This document shows, one piece after another, positions 9,460 to 18,060 of a stretch of 64,000 bases of DNA; the first letter of the stretch is position 1, and each line of letters begins with the position of its first letter. Source of the DNA: Thermogemmatispora aurantia (GTDB lineage: Bacteria; Chloroflexota; Ktedonobacteria; Ktedonobacterales; Ktedonobacteraceae). The DNA is taken from assembly GCF_008974285.1 (NCBI RefSeq), contig NZ_BKZV01000001.1, positions 1,039,319-1,103,318 of the forward strand, read 5' to 3'. Made by a program: the position numbers and the translations under genes. The notes under the pieces were generated by a model. The model was not told the origin of the DNA. It did not search any database and worked only from the letters and a program-made list of their open reading frames with translations.

Positions 9460-10329
9460 CTAACGGGGCTGCAGCACGATGGCAATCGGCACTGGCGTTA
9501 GGGAATCCACACCGAAGCGCTGGCCACCGGCATTCAGGTACATCCCCGTCGAGGAGCCGCCGTCAAGGTTGAGAGCGACATCAATATTCAGGTCAGAGGC
9601 CAGCAGTAAATCGTCGAACTCATCCAGCGAAAAGGCCGCATCAGGACTGATGATGAAGAGAAGGCGTCCCTCCTTATCAAAAGCCACCACCGTACGCCGG
9701 TTGCTCGAAGCGTCGGCGTCAAACTGGGTGCGCTTGCCTCCGGGCAGGACAAGCATGGGGGAAGATTGCGTGGCCTGCTGGAGTTGCTCTCCGGGACTGT
9801 ATGGGTACTGGCTCAAAGAGCGCAGATGGATGGCCCCCTGGCTATCGACGTAGAGCATACCGCCGAAACCACTGTAGGAGCTGCCGTAGACCTGGCCGTC
9901 GGAGACGACCAGACCGGTGGCCTCACCCTGATCGTTGAAGTAGCCGCCATTGATTACTGCCAGCGCCCCTTTCTCCTGTTTGAGCCAGTCACTAATGAAG
10001 TGCGGCGTAGAGGGGCTGTAGAGCACCCGCAAAGCGATGCGCCGCGGATCGAAGCGGGTGATCATGATGGTGTCCTCGTTGCCACTTGGCCCCTTCCAAT
10101 GCTCATAACGTAGCTCCACACCCGTAGCGAGCATCAGCCAGCGATCCAATGGGCGGCTGGTGCCATCAGTGGAAGTAATCACCGTCGGGGAAGGCGTGCC
10201 TGATCCGGTAATGCTGATGTTGATCGGCTCCTGACAAGCTGTCATGAGCCACGTGCTCAGAAGCAGCAAGCAGAATAAGAGCCAGGAGAATCCTTTTCTG
10301 CCTTTTTCTCTCCCTCTCATCCAGGGCAT
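9460..10329 (-). CDS. Phosphodiester glycosidase family lipoprotein (NAGPA domain)
   Basis: Predicted 289-aa exported lipoprotein. The N-terminus is basic, then hydrophobic, ending in the lipobox LMTAC (Cys32). The mature part has the NAGPA/DUF2233 signatures ALAVINGGYF, GLVVSDGQVYG and the C-terminal LNLDGGSSTGMYL. Family members cleave GlcNAc-phosphodiester bonds or process exopolysaccharide; the substrate here is unknown. ATG at 10329 follows GGAAGG; an upstream in-frame TTG (10353) lacks a site. It is downstream of gatD on the same strand, separated by about 190 bp. Confidence 0.85.
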   Translation of the reverse strand: MPWMRGREKGRKGFSWLLFCLLLLSTWLMTACQEPINISITGSGTPSPTVITSTDGTSRPLDRWLMLATGVELRYEHWKGPSGNEDTIMITRFDPRRIALRVLYSPSTPHFISDWLKQEKGALAVINGGYFNDQGEATGLVVSDGQVYGSSYSGFGGMLYVDSQGAIHLRSLSQYPYSPGEQLQQATQSSPMLVLPGGKRTQFDADASSNRRTVVAFDKEGRLLFIISPDAAFSLDEFDDLLLASDLNIDVALNLDGGSSTGMYLNAGGQRFGVDSLTPVPIAIVLQPR

Positions 10330-10515
10330 GACAACAGTCCCTTCCTGCCACAATTATAACTTAAGAGCTGATTCTTCCCTCGTGCGTTCAAGCAGATGCA
10401 GCGCTCGTCAGGATCGGAGGGCGAGGAAAGACAGCCAGCCGATCGTAACGCCAGCTCCAGACTCGGCCCCTCAAAAAGCCTGGCAGTCGGCCTGCGAGCC
10501 CCGACGCGCAGAGAG

Positions 10516-11355
10516 CTAGAGGGAGCGCGAGGCAGAGCCAGGCGAGAGGCGTTCCCGCCAGGGGGTGGCGTCGATAGCCGAGACCGTCCCTTTGAAGGCC
10601 ATCGCCAGCTTGAAAGCTGCTGCGTGGGCCTCCTGCTCTGTCGAGTCATCTAGAGGCGGCAGCTCGACCTGTCCATAGCGGCGTGCCAGCGCGCGTGTAA
10701 TCAGCAGATCGGTGAACCAGGGATTCTTCGGCAGCACAGGCCCATGCAAATACGTCCCAAAGACATTTTTATAGACCGCTCCTTCATAGCCATCCTTGCC
10801 ATTATTGCCCCAGCCAGCCAAAACCCGCCCCAACGGCTGAGCCCCCGGTCCCAGATAGGTCCGCCCGCTATGATTTTCGTAGCCGACCAGCACCTGCTTG
10901 CCGCACTCAGGGAACTCACATTCGATGGCGATATGGGTCATGAAGCGGGTACTGCCGCCTTCGGTATGCAGATCAAGGATACCCACACCTTTCAGCTCAG
11001 GGCCTTCGAAGGGTTTGTAGGAGTGCCCAAGCAACTGGTAGCCAGCGCAGACAGCCAGAAAGACTGTATTCGCCTCAGCAGCCTCACGCAGCGAGGGCGC
11101 CTTGGCCTGCAGATCGCGCGCCGCCACCTCCATCTCGCGATCGGCACCTCCGTGGAAGAGGATCAGATCATACTGTGTGAAGTCCGGCGTTTGCTTGACA
11201 AAAATCTGGTCAATAGCGGTCTTGATGCCGCGCCACTTGCAGCGTTTGACAATCGCGAAGAGATTGCCGCGGTCGGCGGCCACACTCATCAACTGCGGAT
11301 AGAGGTGCCCAATGCGCAAAACCAGGCGCGTATCTTTTCCCTGCTCGTTTGTCAT
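10516..11355 (-). CDS. gatD: Lipid II isoglutaminyl synthase, glutaminase subunit GatD
   Basis: Predicted 279-aa class I (CobB/CobQ-like) glutamine amidotransferase. Nucleophile Cys103 lies in AVCAGYQLLG and the catalytic His204 in GTYLHGP. GatD releases ammonia from glutamine and passes it to MurT, which amidates the D-Glu of lipid II in Gram-positive-type cell walls. The pairing is supported by position: the gene starts 6 bp behind murT, and its GGAGG site overlaps the murT stop. The C-terminal 40 residues after the catalytic fold are a variable tail. Confidence 0.92.
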   Translation of the reverse strand: MTNEQGKDTRLVLRIGHLYPQLMSVAADRGNLFAIVKRCKWRGIKTAIDQIFVKQTPDFTQYDLILFHGGADREMEVAARDLQAKAPSLREAAEANTVFLAVCAGYQLLGHSYKPFEGPELKGVGILDLHTEGGSTRFMTHIAIECEFPECGKQVLVGYENHSGRTYLGPGAQPLGRVLAGWGNNGKDGYEGAVYKNVFGTYLHGPVLPKNPWFTDLLITRALARRYGQVELPPLDDSTEQEAHAAAFKLAMAFKGTVSAIDATPWRERLSPGSASRSL

Positions 11356-11361
11356 GCCTGC

Positions 11362-12801
11362 TTACTCCTCCCAATAGGGCTTGACCCAGCCACGCTTCTG
11401 CATAATGCGACGCAGCTCCTGTGTAGGTGTATAGCTGGCCATGATATAGAGTGTGCCGCCAGGACCAGCGTTCTGCAAGGCCGCATTGAGCGCTGCCTCA
11501 CGTTCATGGATGACACGTACGCGATCGAGCGGCACCTCAGCATATTTCAGGCGCATCGCCAGCTCCTCGGCCTTGGTTCCACTGCAGATGACATCGGCCA
11601 CTTGAGGCGAGATCTCTTCCAGATCGACGTCCCACAACCAGGCAAAGTCTTCGCCGTCGACGACTGTGTTGCTGGCAACCAGCAGCAGATGTTTCTCGCC
11701 CGGATGCTGGGCGATGAGACGCAGCACCAGATTGAAGGAGGTGGGATTTTTCACGAAGGCCAGATAGATGGTCTGATCACCAGCCTGGATCTTCTCCAGG
11801 CGCCCGAAGGCGGTACGGATATTGCTGAGCGCTGCCGGGACCTTCTCAATGCCAAAGCCTGCAGCGATCGAGGCGGCGATGGCAGCAGCAGCATTGTAGA
11901 CGTTGTGTACGCCGGGCAGCGGCAGCGTCAGCTCTAACTGACCGAGCGGTGTCTGCATCGTCACCTGAGTGGGGCCATCGCCCCGTGGGTCCAACTGGAT
12001 CGAGGTCGCAGCCACATCCAGCGGCGGCAACTCATAGCCGCAGTTGGGACAGCGATAGAGTCCGAGATGGGAAAGATAGGCCACCTCATAGACCAGATCT
12101 TCATTGCAGCGAATGCAGCGAATGACGTCAGCGGCGTGCTCGGGCACAGGGCGACCGATATCGGTGGTGCGCAGGCCAAAATAGAGCTTTTTGGCACGCG
12201 CCTGTTGGCCAAAGCTGGCCACCTGGGGATCATTACCGTTCAGCACAATCGTGGCTGTCTCTGGCAGACGCTCCAGGAGCTTGTCGAGCGCCTTGGCCAC
12301 TGAATATAGCTCGCCATAGCGGTCTAGCTGGTCGCGGAAGATATTGGTAACGACAACCACATCAGGCTGAATCTCGGGCATGGCCACCGGCATCGTGCCC
12401 TCGTCGATCTCAAAGAGCAAGAGATCGCTATCAAGCCGCCCGAAAACGTCCGCGTAGTTGACGACGACAGAGGTCACGCCCTGCAGCAAGTTCGAGCCGG
12501 TGCGATTATGAGAAACGCGCCGACCGCTGGCATCGGCGATGGCGGCGGTCATGCGCGCGGTAGTAGTTTTGCCATTGCTGCCGGTAATGACGATTTTACT
12601 GGCGGTCGTGGCCGCCATGACAGAGCGGAGCACGTTGGGATCGATGCGCCGTGCAATCATGCCCGGCAGGCTTGTGCCGCCGCCGATACGAAAGAGGCGG
12701 CCCGAGGCCCCCGCCAGCTTGCCAGCGGAGATCGCCAGGGCCAGGCGCGCACGGCTCGGCCATGAGATTCCCCCGCCACCATGTTTCGAGTAGTCTGCCA
12801 T
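11362..12801 (-). CDS. murT: Lipid II isoglutaminyl synthase, Mur-ligase subunit MurT
   Basis: Predicted 479-aa Mur-ligase-family ATPase that activates the alpha-carboxyl of D-Glu in lipid II for amidation. The P-loop GSNGKTTT is at 74-81; NIFRDQLDRYGE is characteristic of MurT; a CxxC...CxxC zinc ribbon (CIRC/CPNC) is inserted in the central domain, as known for MurT; a DUF1727 C-terminal domain follows. Of the two possible starts, ATG 12801 lies 10 bp behind GGGAGG and is preferred to the TTG at 12822. It forms an operon with gatD. Confidence 0.93.
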   Translation of the reverse strand: MADYSKHGGGGISWPSRARLALAISAGKLAGASGRLFRIGGGTSLPGMIARRIDPNVLRSVMAATTASKIVITGSNGKTTTARMTAAIADASGRRVSHNRTGSNLLQGVTSVVVNYADVFGRLDSDLLLFEIDEGTMPVAMPEIQPDVVVVTNIFRDQLDRYGELYSVAKALDKLLERLPETATIVLNGNDPQVASFGQQARAKKLYFGLRTTDIGRPVPEHAADVIRCIRCNEDLVYEVAYLSHLGLYRCPNCGYELPPLDVAATSIQLDPRGDGPTQVTMQTPLGQLELTLPLPGVHNVYNAAAAIAASIAAGFGIEKVPAALSNIRTAFGRLEKIQAGDQTIYLAFVKNPTSFNLVLRLIAQHPGEKHLLLVASNTVVDGEDFAWLWDVDLEEISPQVADVICSGTKAEELAMRLKYAEVPLDRVRVIHEREAALNAALQNAGPGGTLYIMASYTPTQELRRIMQKRGWVKPYWEE

Positions 12802-13142
12802 ACGAAAAGAGCCTCCCAGCACTCAAGGCGGATAGTTCATCGTGAGCAGTATAACAAAGGAGGCTCAGGCGGGCAAGTCAGATAGGTCTTCTTGCTAGCT
12901 TTCTTCCATCCGGCCTGGTCGGCTGCCTTCAGAGAAAGAGCTGAGAGAGCCAGGCTGCTCCCGTCGGACCCACCGGCACCGGACGCCCGGCTTCAGCGTC
13001 CTTGCCTGGACGAAGGCAGCGAGGGACAGCCCCAAGCAGAGCTATCTGAGACTGCTCCGGAGACTGCCCCTTGGCCAGGATCGATTGCCCGAGACAGCAC
13101 CTCATGGCCTGGGTGAGAACAGTCTCACCCAGATCCCCATGC
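12802..13142. other. Intergenic region between proS and murT with a 10-bp stem hairpin
   Basis: No coding sequence is supportable. A perfect inverted repeat (CTGGGTGAGA, 4-nt loop, TCTCACCCAG) at 13109-13132 lies just downstream of the proS stop and is probably its transcript end, although no T-run follows on the minus strand. The rest should hold the murT promoter, which I could not place with confidence. Confidence 0.45.
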
Positions 13143-14600
13143 TCAATATGAGCGCGCAAAGACGGCCTCGCAGGTTGCCGGCTTTCCCGTGTAGAAGCAA
13201 CGTCCCTGAACCCCACCTTCGGGCTGATCAAAGGGGATCACACGCAGCGTGGCTTTCGTCTCCTCCTTGATCGCCAGCTCAGCCTCGCTATCTTCTGCCC
13301 ACTTCACACGCACAAAGCCGCGTTTCTCGCTCATAATTTCCTTAAACTCGTCGTACGTCTCAGCGTAGTAGGTATGCTCCTCGCGGAAGGCCAGGGCCCG
13401 CTGGAAGAGAGCCTGTTGCACCTCCGCTAGCAGCTCGGGCAGGCGCGTCTCCAGGGCATCGATCGCCACGGCCTCCTTCGCGCGGTTATCGCGGCGCACC
13501 AGGACCACACTATTGTTCTGCACATCGCGCGGCCCAATCTCAATACGCACCGGCACTCCACGCAGCTCCCATTCGTTAAATTTCCAGCCTGGTGTATTGT
13601 CGCTCAAATCAACCTTCAGCCGCACCTTGCCTTTCAGCATGCGCTCGATACGCCCGATGGCCTCCATGATCGCCCCCTGATCGGCATCCTTGCGCCAGAT
13701 CGGCACAACCACGGCCTGATAGGGAGCGACATGCGGAGGCAGAATCAAACCCGACTCATCGCCGTGAACCATGATGATAGCGCCAATGATGCGCGTGCTC
13801 AGGCCCCAGCTTGTGGTCGCGCAATACTTGCGCTGGCCATCAGCATCCAGATACTGGATATCGAAGCTCTGCGCAAAGTTATGGCCTAGATTATGGCTGG
13901 TGGCCGACTGCAGCGCTTTGCCATCGCGCATCATCGCCTCCAGGGAATAGGTGCGCAAGGCTCCGGCAAACTTCTCATTCTCGCTCTTGCGCCCGTGAAG
14001 CACAGGGATCGCCAGATCCTCTTGCACAAACGAGCGGTAGACTTCCAGCATCAGGCGCGTGCGCTCTTCAGCCTCCTCCAGCGTTCGATGGGCGGTATGA
14101 CCCTCCTGCCAGAGGAACTCGGCGGTGCGCAGGAAGAGCACCGTGCGCTTCTCCCAGCGCATCACATTGTTCCAGAGATTAATCAAGAGCGGCAGATCGC
14201 GATAGCTCTGAATCCACCTGGCAAAGCTGTAGCCAATGATCGTCTCGCTGGTGGGGCGAATAGCCAGGGGCTCCTCCAGCTCTTCGCCGCCTCCGCGCGT
14301 CACCCAGGCCACTTCTGGGGCAAAGCCCTCCACATGCTTCGCTTCCCGCTCCAGAAAGCTGCGCGGGATGAGCAGGGGAAAGTAGGCATTCATCACCCCT
14401 GTTTCCTTAAAGCGGGCATCGAGCAGGCGCTGAATATGCTCCCAGATGGCATAGCCATAGGGGCGGATAATCATGCAGCCGCGCACCGGCGCATAATCGG
14501 CCAGCTCAGCTTTACGGACGACCTGGTTATACCAGCGTGAAAAATCGTCACTCTGATCGACAAGTTCCTCGACGTACTTCTCCTTTGCTCCTTCGGCCAT
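13143..14600 (-). CDS. proS: Proline--tRNA ligase, archaeal/eukaryote-like short form
   Basis: Predicted 485-aa class II aminoacyl-tRNA synthetase that charges tRNA-Pro. The catalytic core shows LAIRPTSETIIGYSFA (motif around the Pro pocket), VMRWEKRTVLFLRTAEFLWQEGH (motif 2 region) and GLSTRIIGAIIMVHGDESGL (motif 3). It lacks the bacterial editing insertion and ends in a C-terminal domain with a Tyr terminus, as in archaeal-type ProRS found in several Gram-positive and Chloroflexota lineages. ATG 14600 is chosen over a GTG at 14612. Expression is governed by the T-box leader directly upstream. Confidence 0.95.
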   Translation of the reverse strand: MAEGAKEKYVEELVDQSDDFSRWYNQVVRKAELADYAPVRGCMIIRPYGYAIWEHIQRLLDARFKETGVMNAYFPLLIPRSFLEREAKHVEGFAPEVAWVTRGGGEELEEPLAIRPTSETIIGYSFARWIQSYRDLPLLINLWNNVMRWEKRTVLFLRTAEFLWQEGHTAHRTLEEAEERTRLMLEVYRSFVQEDLAIPVLHGRKSENEKFAGALRTYSLEAMMRDGKALQSATSHNLGHNFAQSFDIQYLDADGQRKYCATTSWGLSTRIIGAIIMVHGDESGLILPPHVAPYQAVVVPIWRKDADQGAIMEAIGRIERMLKGKVRLKVDLSDNTPGWKFNEWELRGVPVRIEIGPRDVQNNSVVLVRRDNRAKEAVAIDALETRLPELLAEVQQALFQRALAFREEHTYYAETYDEFKEIMSEKRGFVRVKWAEDSEAELAIKEETKATLRVIPFDQPEGGVQGRCFYTGKPATCEAVFARSY

Positions 14601-14665
14601 AGTGAAGAACACCCTTTCTCTCGCAGAGAGCAGACAGCAGACGGATAGGAAGAGAAACAGCCCAA

Positions 14666-14695
14666 TAAAAAAACTCGCCCTTCGAGAAGGACGAG
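14666..14695 (-). terminator. T-box attenuator terminator
   Basis: Stem CTCGTCCTT / AAGGGCGAG with a CTCG tetraloop followed by a run of Ts on the minus strand, directly 3' of the T-box core. It is mutually exclusive with the antiterminator that includes GTGGTACCAC. Confidence 0.85.
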
Positions 14696-15075
14696 CACCG
14701 AGACCCGTGGTACCACCTTACTTGAGCGGCCTCTTGCGAGACAGCCCCACTCGTACGACCAGGCAGCCAGCTATCTTCCTTCCAGCAGCAACTCGTCTCA
14801 CCCAAGCCCCGGCCCCAGCGACAACCTCCTCTCTTGCAAGCAGGCCAGTAGCCAGCCAGCACCTTGCCCTAGCAGGCAAATCCCAATCGTCTCCTCCGTT
14901 AACGGGGAGGGCACCGGTCGACTCTTCGCCGACGCTCTCAGGTGGGTTCAGCGCGGTCCCATTCACCGGCTTGCACCGTCCCGGCTCGCTATCGAACGGT
15001 CGCCACGCCTACTAGTCCTGATCACCGCACTCCACTATGCTATCTTTGGGTTAATCGCAGCTGCGCTTTGCTCTG
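14667..15075 (-). ncRNA. T-box riboswitch leader of proS (proline specifier)
   Basis: Read on the minus strand, the leader contains the T-box sequence AAGGTGGTACCACGG (core GTGGTACCAC at 14707-14716), whose central bases pair with the uncharged tRNA acceptor end, followed at once by a rho-independent terminator (14674-14695 plus T-run). Farther 5', GCGCTGAACCCACCTGAGAG matches the usual specifier-loop context and presents CCC, a proline codon, at 14944-14946, followed by a purine. The arrangement predicts anti-termination of proS when tRNA-Pro is uncharged. Boundaries are approximate. Confidence 0.85.
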
Positions 15076-15081
15076 GCGCTC

Positions 15082-15110
15082 AGGATACACCTTTTGCTGT
15101 GGGCTGTCAA
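15082..15110 (-). promoter_or_regulatory. Sigma-70-type promoter of the proS T-box transcript
   Basis: On the minus strand: TTGACA (15105-15110), a 17-bp spacer, TATCCT (15082-15087). The -35 is perfect and the position, just ahead of the T-box leader, is right. Confidence 0.75.
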
Positions 15111-15159
15111 GCAGGTGAGGCGGAAGAGGAAGAGACGAGAGAAGATCTGCCTCGCCTCC

Positions 15160-15495
15160 TCAAAACATGCGTCCCCCAAGAGGTACCTCTCTGGTGGGGG
15201 TCAGCAAGATGACTTTGCCGTCAGCGTCGGGTACGCCCAGGGTCAGGACCTCAGAGCGAAAGGGGCCGATCTGTTTGGGCGGGAAATTGACCACGGCTAC
15301 GACTTGCATGCCTAATAGCTCTTCCTTCGCATAGTTGGTGATCTGAGCGGAGGAGCGTTTGAGGCCGATCTCAGGACCGAAGTCGATGGTCAGCTTATAG
15401 GCGGGCTTGCGCGCTTGAGGAAAATCTTCGACGGCCACGATTTTGCCCACCCGAATATCGACTTTTTCAAAGTCTTCATAGCTGATGCTTGCCAT
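15160..15495 (-). CDS. csaA: CsaA-type tRNA-binding / chaperone protein
   Basis: Predicted 111-aa OB-fold protein of the CsaA family, the full length of the family. The EMAP-II/tRNA-binding signatures DIRVGKIVAVEDFP, QITNYAKEELLGMQVVAVVN and the C-terminal LLTPTREVPLGGRMF are clear. CsaA proteins bind tRNA and have been described as export-linked chaperones. An AGGAGG lies 14 bp upstream of the ATG, a long spacing. It ends just before the proS promoter. Confidence 0.93.
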   Translation of the reverse strand: MASISYEDFEKVDIRVGKIVAVEDFPQARKPAYKLTIDFGPEIGLKRSSAQITNYAKEELLGMQVVAVVNFPPKQIGPFRSEVLTLGVPDADGKVILLTPTREVPLGGRMF

Positions 15496-15651
15496 AACAA
15501 CGATACGATCCTCCTTCCTTGTTAGTGCCCCGTTCGTCGCATCCCCTTTACCATCCTGGCGTGGCGCCTATTATAGCACAAGGTCTCACTACCTGGCAGG
15601 GGTTCCGAGCAGCGTTCGTGCTGAGCGGCCTCCCAAGCAAGCAAGAAAAAA

Positions 15652-15686
15652 CACCCGGATCGCCGATCCTTCGCGCGATCCGGGTG
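15652..15686 (-). terminator. Rho-independent terminator or attenuator upstream of csaA
   Basis: Minus-strand stem of 12 bp (CACCCGGATCGC at 15652-15663 pairs with GCGATCCGGGTG at 15675-15686) followed by TTTTTT. It stands about 160 bp upstream of csaA on the same strand, so it either ends the transcript of the upstream gene or acts as a leader attenuator for csaA. Confidence 0.7.
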
Positions 15687-16047
15687 CCTCCGGATGGTAT
15701 GGTCCAAGCAGAATGGGTACGCCAGAACACACAACTGTCGATCAGCTCAGGCCGCTGCTCTCACCTCCCGCCCTGGTTGGATTCTCATGACAGAGATCAT
15801 GTGCGTGCAAATTGTGTGCCAATCCGCCGGCTAGAGAAGCCGCATCGCAACTGCTTCGTTGTGCAGGGCCTCTATCGTTACGTCAAGATCATACGCCGAG
15901 AACTTCAAGAAAGTATGGGGAAGTTGTCAGATTTCTATCAAAAAATTGTAGGGGAGATGGGAAGCAACCAGGCGAATAGGAACAGAGGGGCGCTCAGGAG
16001 GGCCCCCCTTGCTCGGGCATCTTTCGGCTTTGTGCCTGCTGGCGCTC
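15687..16047. other. Intergenic stretch, no supportable gene
   Basis: Between the terminator upstream of csaA and the stop of the unknown 450-aa gene. Open frames here show no recognisable protein and lack ribosome sites. If the 15652-15686 hairpin is an attenuator, the csaA leader would lie here. Confidence 0.4.
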
Positions 16048-17400
16048 TTACGAGAGCGAGCACGAGCATAGTGGCACGATGAAAAAGAGCTGGTCTGAGC
16101 GCGCAAAAAAGGTGCGGCGCCCCATGCCAATGACGATCGGCGAGGGCGCCGCGGCAAATGGCGCAAGGACCGCCGCAATCTGGCTGGCTTTGAGGACGCC
16201 TTGCGCCATTGGGGCGCCGCGTGGCTCATCCTGCTCCTGATCCTGACCATCTCGCGGTGTGCTTCCTTCGAGACAGGGCGCGGACGCCTCCAGGATAAGG
16301 CTCAGATCGCCCTCCTCTGCGGTTGCCATGCAGAGCGCTTCCTCCTCGTCTAACTGGCGCAGACGCTCTGTTTCCTCCGTGGTAATGGTCCTGAACCGCA
16401 CGGTGTGGCGGAAGAAACAGACGTCGACAGGGGCGTAGTCGAAGCGGCTGGCCAGCGCGTCAAAGCCAGCGGCCAGGAAATCCGGTGTGTTGATCTGCGC
16501 CTCAGCAATTGGAGGAGCCAGCACGTCTTGCATGGCAGCCTCAACGTGCAGCGTCCCAGCGGGGGCGTCCTGGATCTGGGTCAGGGTCGGGATCAGGCGA
16601 GCAGACGTGAGCACGTAACTGTGAGCTTCCTCGCCCCGGCCTCGGATGTCTCTGCCAGCAACCAGGATGCGTACCTCCTGTTCCTGCTCCTCCTCTTCCT
16701 GCAATCGCACAACGATCATGTCCATGAAGAACGGTGCCAGCTCAGGGGGATAGGCAAACGCAAGCAGCGGGGGAGCTTGAGGCTTGTCGCCAGCACCAGC
16801 ATGAGGCACCTGGGCAGGAACTGCGCCAGAGGCGTCACGCCCTGTCCCAGAGGCGACAAATAGCAGCATCTCGCTCGTGCTCGCTTCGCTCGGCTGAGGT
16901 GGCACAACAGCAGCAAGGCCATGCCCCGGCCAGTAGAGCCACTCCCGTGGCGGTTCAAAAAGCTGCCAGGGAAGATAGCCCGCCTCGATGGTCTCTGCAC
17001 GGGCGCGGCATTCGGCTGCTTCCTGCAAGGCGGCAAGCAACGGGGATGGAGCCACCAGGAGCGGGGCCTGGCCTTGCAGCAAGAGGAGGCCGTCTTTCCA
17101 CTCGGCGAGGAGCGTTGTCCCTGCTCTCTCTTTGCCGCTCGTCTTCGCCTTGTAGGCCAGGACGCGCCCCTCTAGGGTCTGTGGGCACTCTGTGCACGCC
17201 AGCCAGGCGGGCAGATCCGTGACTGCATAGACGATGTCCGTCTCGTTTTGGGAGACGCCCCAGTAGATCTTTCCGCCTCCAATGTGCAGGCGCAGGTGTG
17301 CCTGACCCCATTCCGGTTGTTCCAGGTGCTCCAGCAGCGCTTGAGGGAGCCTGAGCAGGCCCTCTGGCGGCGGCACAAATGGCAACAGCGGCGTACTCAT
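16048..17400 (-). CDS. Protein of unknown function, possibly a diverged sliding-clamp-like protein
   Basis: Predicted 450-aa acidic soluble protein that I do not firmly recognise. ATG 17400 has GGAGG 6 bp upstream and is preferred to 17427. A Glu/Gln-rich low-complexity stretch (EEEEQEQE) sits mid-protein. The last segment (ASQIAAVLAPF ... FFARSDQLFFIVPL) has the order of elements that ends DnaN beta clamps (a helix before a strand, then a terminal 'xxxIMP' strand), and LSLILEASAP resembles an internal clamp strand; this likeness is weak and only by eye. It is divergent from a small Xre-type regulator, with shared AT-rich promoter DNA. Confidence 0.6.
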   Translation of the reverse strand: MSTPLLPFVPPPEGLLRLPQALLEHLEQPEWGQAHLRLHIGGGKIYWGVSQNETDIVYAVTDLPAWLACTECPQTLEGRVLAYKAKTSGKERAGTTLLAEWKDGLLLLQGQAPLLVAPSPLLAALQEAAECRARAETIEAGYLPWQLFEPPREWLYWPGHGLAAVVPPQPSEASTSEMLLFVASGTGRDASGAVPAQVPHAGAGDKPQAPPLLAFAYPPELAPFFMDMIVVRLQEEEEQEQEVRILVAGRDIRGRGEEAHSYVLTSARLIPTLTQIQDAPAGTLHVEAAMQDVLAPPIAEAQINTPDFLAAGFDALASRFDYAPVDVCFFRHTVRFRTITTEETERLRQLDEEEALCMATAEEGDLSLILEASAPCLEGSTPRDGQDQEQDEPRGAPMAQGVLKASQIAAVLAPFAAAPSPIVIGMGRRTFFARSDQLFFIVPLCSCSLS

Positions 17401-17823
17401 CTGTTTCCTCCTTCGCAACGTACTCAATCAGGCTTTACACTGTCAGCACATGTCATGGCATCTATATAACCAGCTTCATACTTTATAGACATGAACAGCA
17501 GCATAGCACAGAGTAGTGTCACAAAAACACCATATACACAAGAAATAATCAGATACGTCTCTACCATACTCTCCCTCTACTTCCTTTGCTTACAGCACTT
17601 CCATACGCCACAGGGGCTGCGCCAGAGGCGACAGCTCGGAACCAGACGAATGCACTGTGTGACAACGCTTCTGCTTGCTCTATACAATCATACTATACAA
17701 TAGTATACACCTTAAAATATATAGCAATCAATACCGTGAAGTGTATTGGTGAAATATTGGCTAGCGTTCAATGCCATCATCCCTTACCCTATTCTGGGAG
17801 ACAACGAAAACAGGGAGCGACAC
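17401..17823. promoter_or_regulatory. AT-rich divergent promoter region
   Basis: Non-coding spacer between the unknown gene (-) and the Xre regulator (+), clearly richer in A+T than its surroundings. It contains repeated TATACAAT elements and the palindrome annotated separately. No protein-coding gene is supportable. Confidence 0.5.
17690..17706. promoter_or_regulatory. Candidate operator palindrome (ATACTAT-N3-ATAGTAT)
   Basis: Perfect 7-bp inverted repeat with a 3-bp spacer, overlapping a direct repeat of TATACAAT, upstream of the Xre-type regulator gene. It is a plausible binding site for that regulator; the link is inferred from position. Confidence 0.5.
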
Positions 17824-18060
17824 GTGTATCGACTACGGGTGAGGGAAGTGCTGCAAGAAAAGGGCCGGACGCAGTCCTGGCTGGCGAGAAAGTCCGGGGT
17901 GCAAGACCAATTGATCAGCAAGATGATCAAGGAGCCAGACAGCTACAGACCGTCCTACACGACCCTGGCTCAGGTTGCCAAGGCGTTGCGTGTCCCAATG
18001 GAGGCACTGTTTGAAGAACTCCCCGACCCAGAGGATGAACCAGATGACGTGAAGCGCTGA
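17824..18060 (+). CDS. Small Xre-type helix-turn-helix regulator
   Basis: Predicted 78-aa DNA-binding protein consisting of a single HTH_3-like domain (RVREVLQEKGRTQSWLARKS, then a recognition helix around QDQLISKMIK and a final helix ending ALFEELPD). The GTG at 17824 follows AGGGAGC; an in-frame ATG at 17746 would add 26 residues that look non-coding. It stands divergent to the unknown 450-aa gene and probably regulates one or both. Confidence 0.75.
   Translation: MYRLRVREVLQEKGRTQSWLARKSGVQDQLISKMIKEPDSYRPSYTTLAQVAKALRVPMEALFEELPDPEDEPDDVKR

Noticed and set aside
10744..11937. A 397-aa open frame on the plus strand opposite gatD/murT
   Set aside because: It is a shadow of two well-supported genes on the other strand; no motif and no ribosome site.
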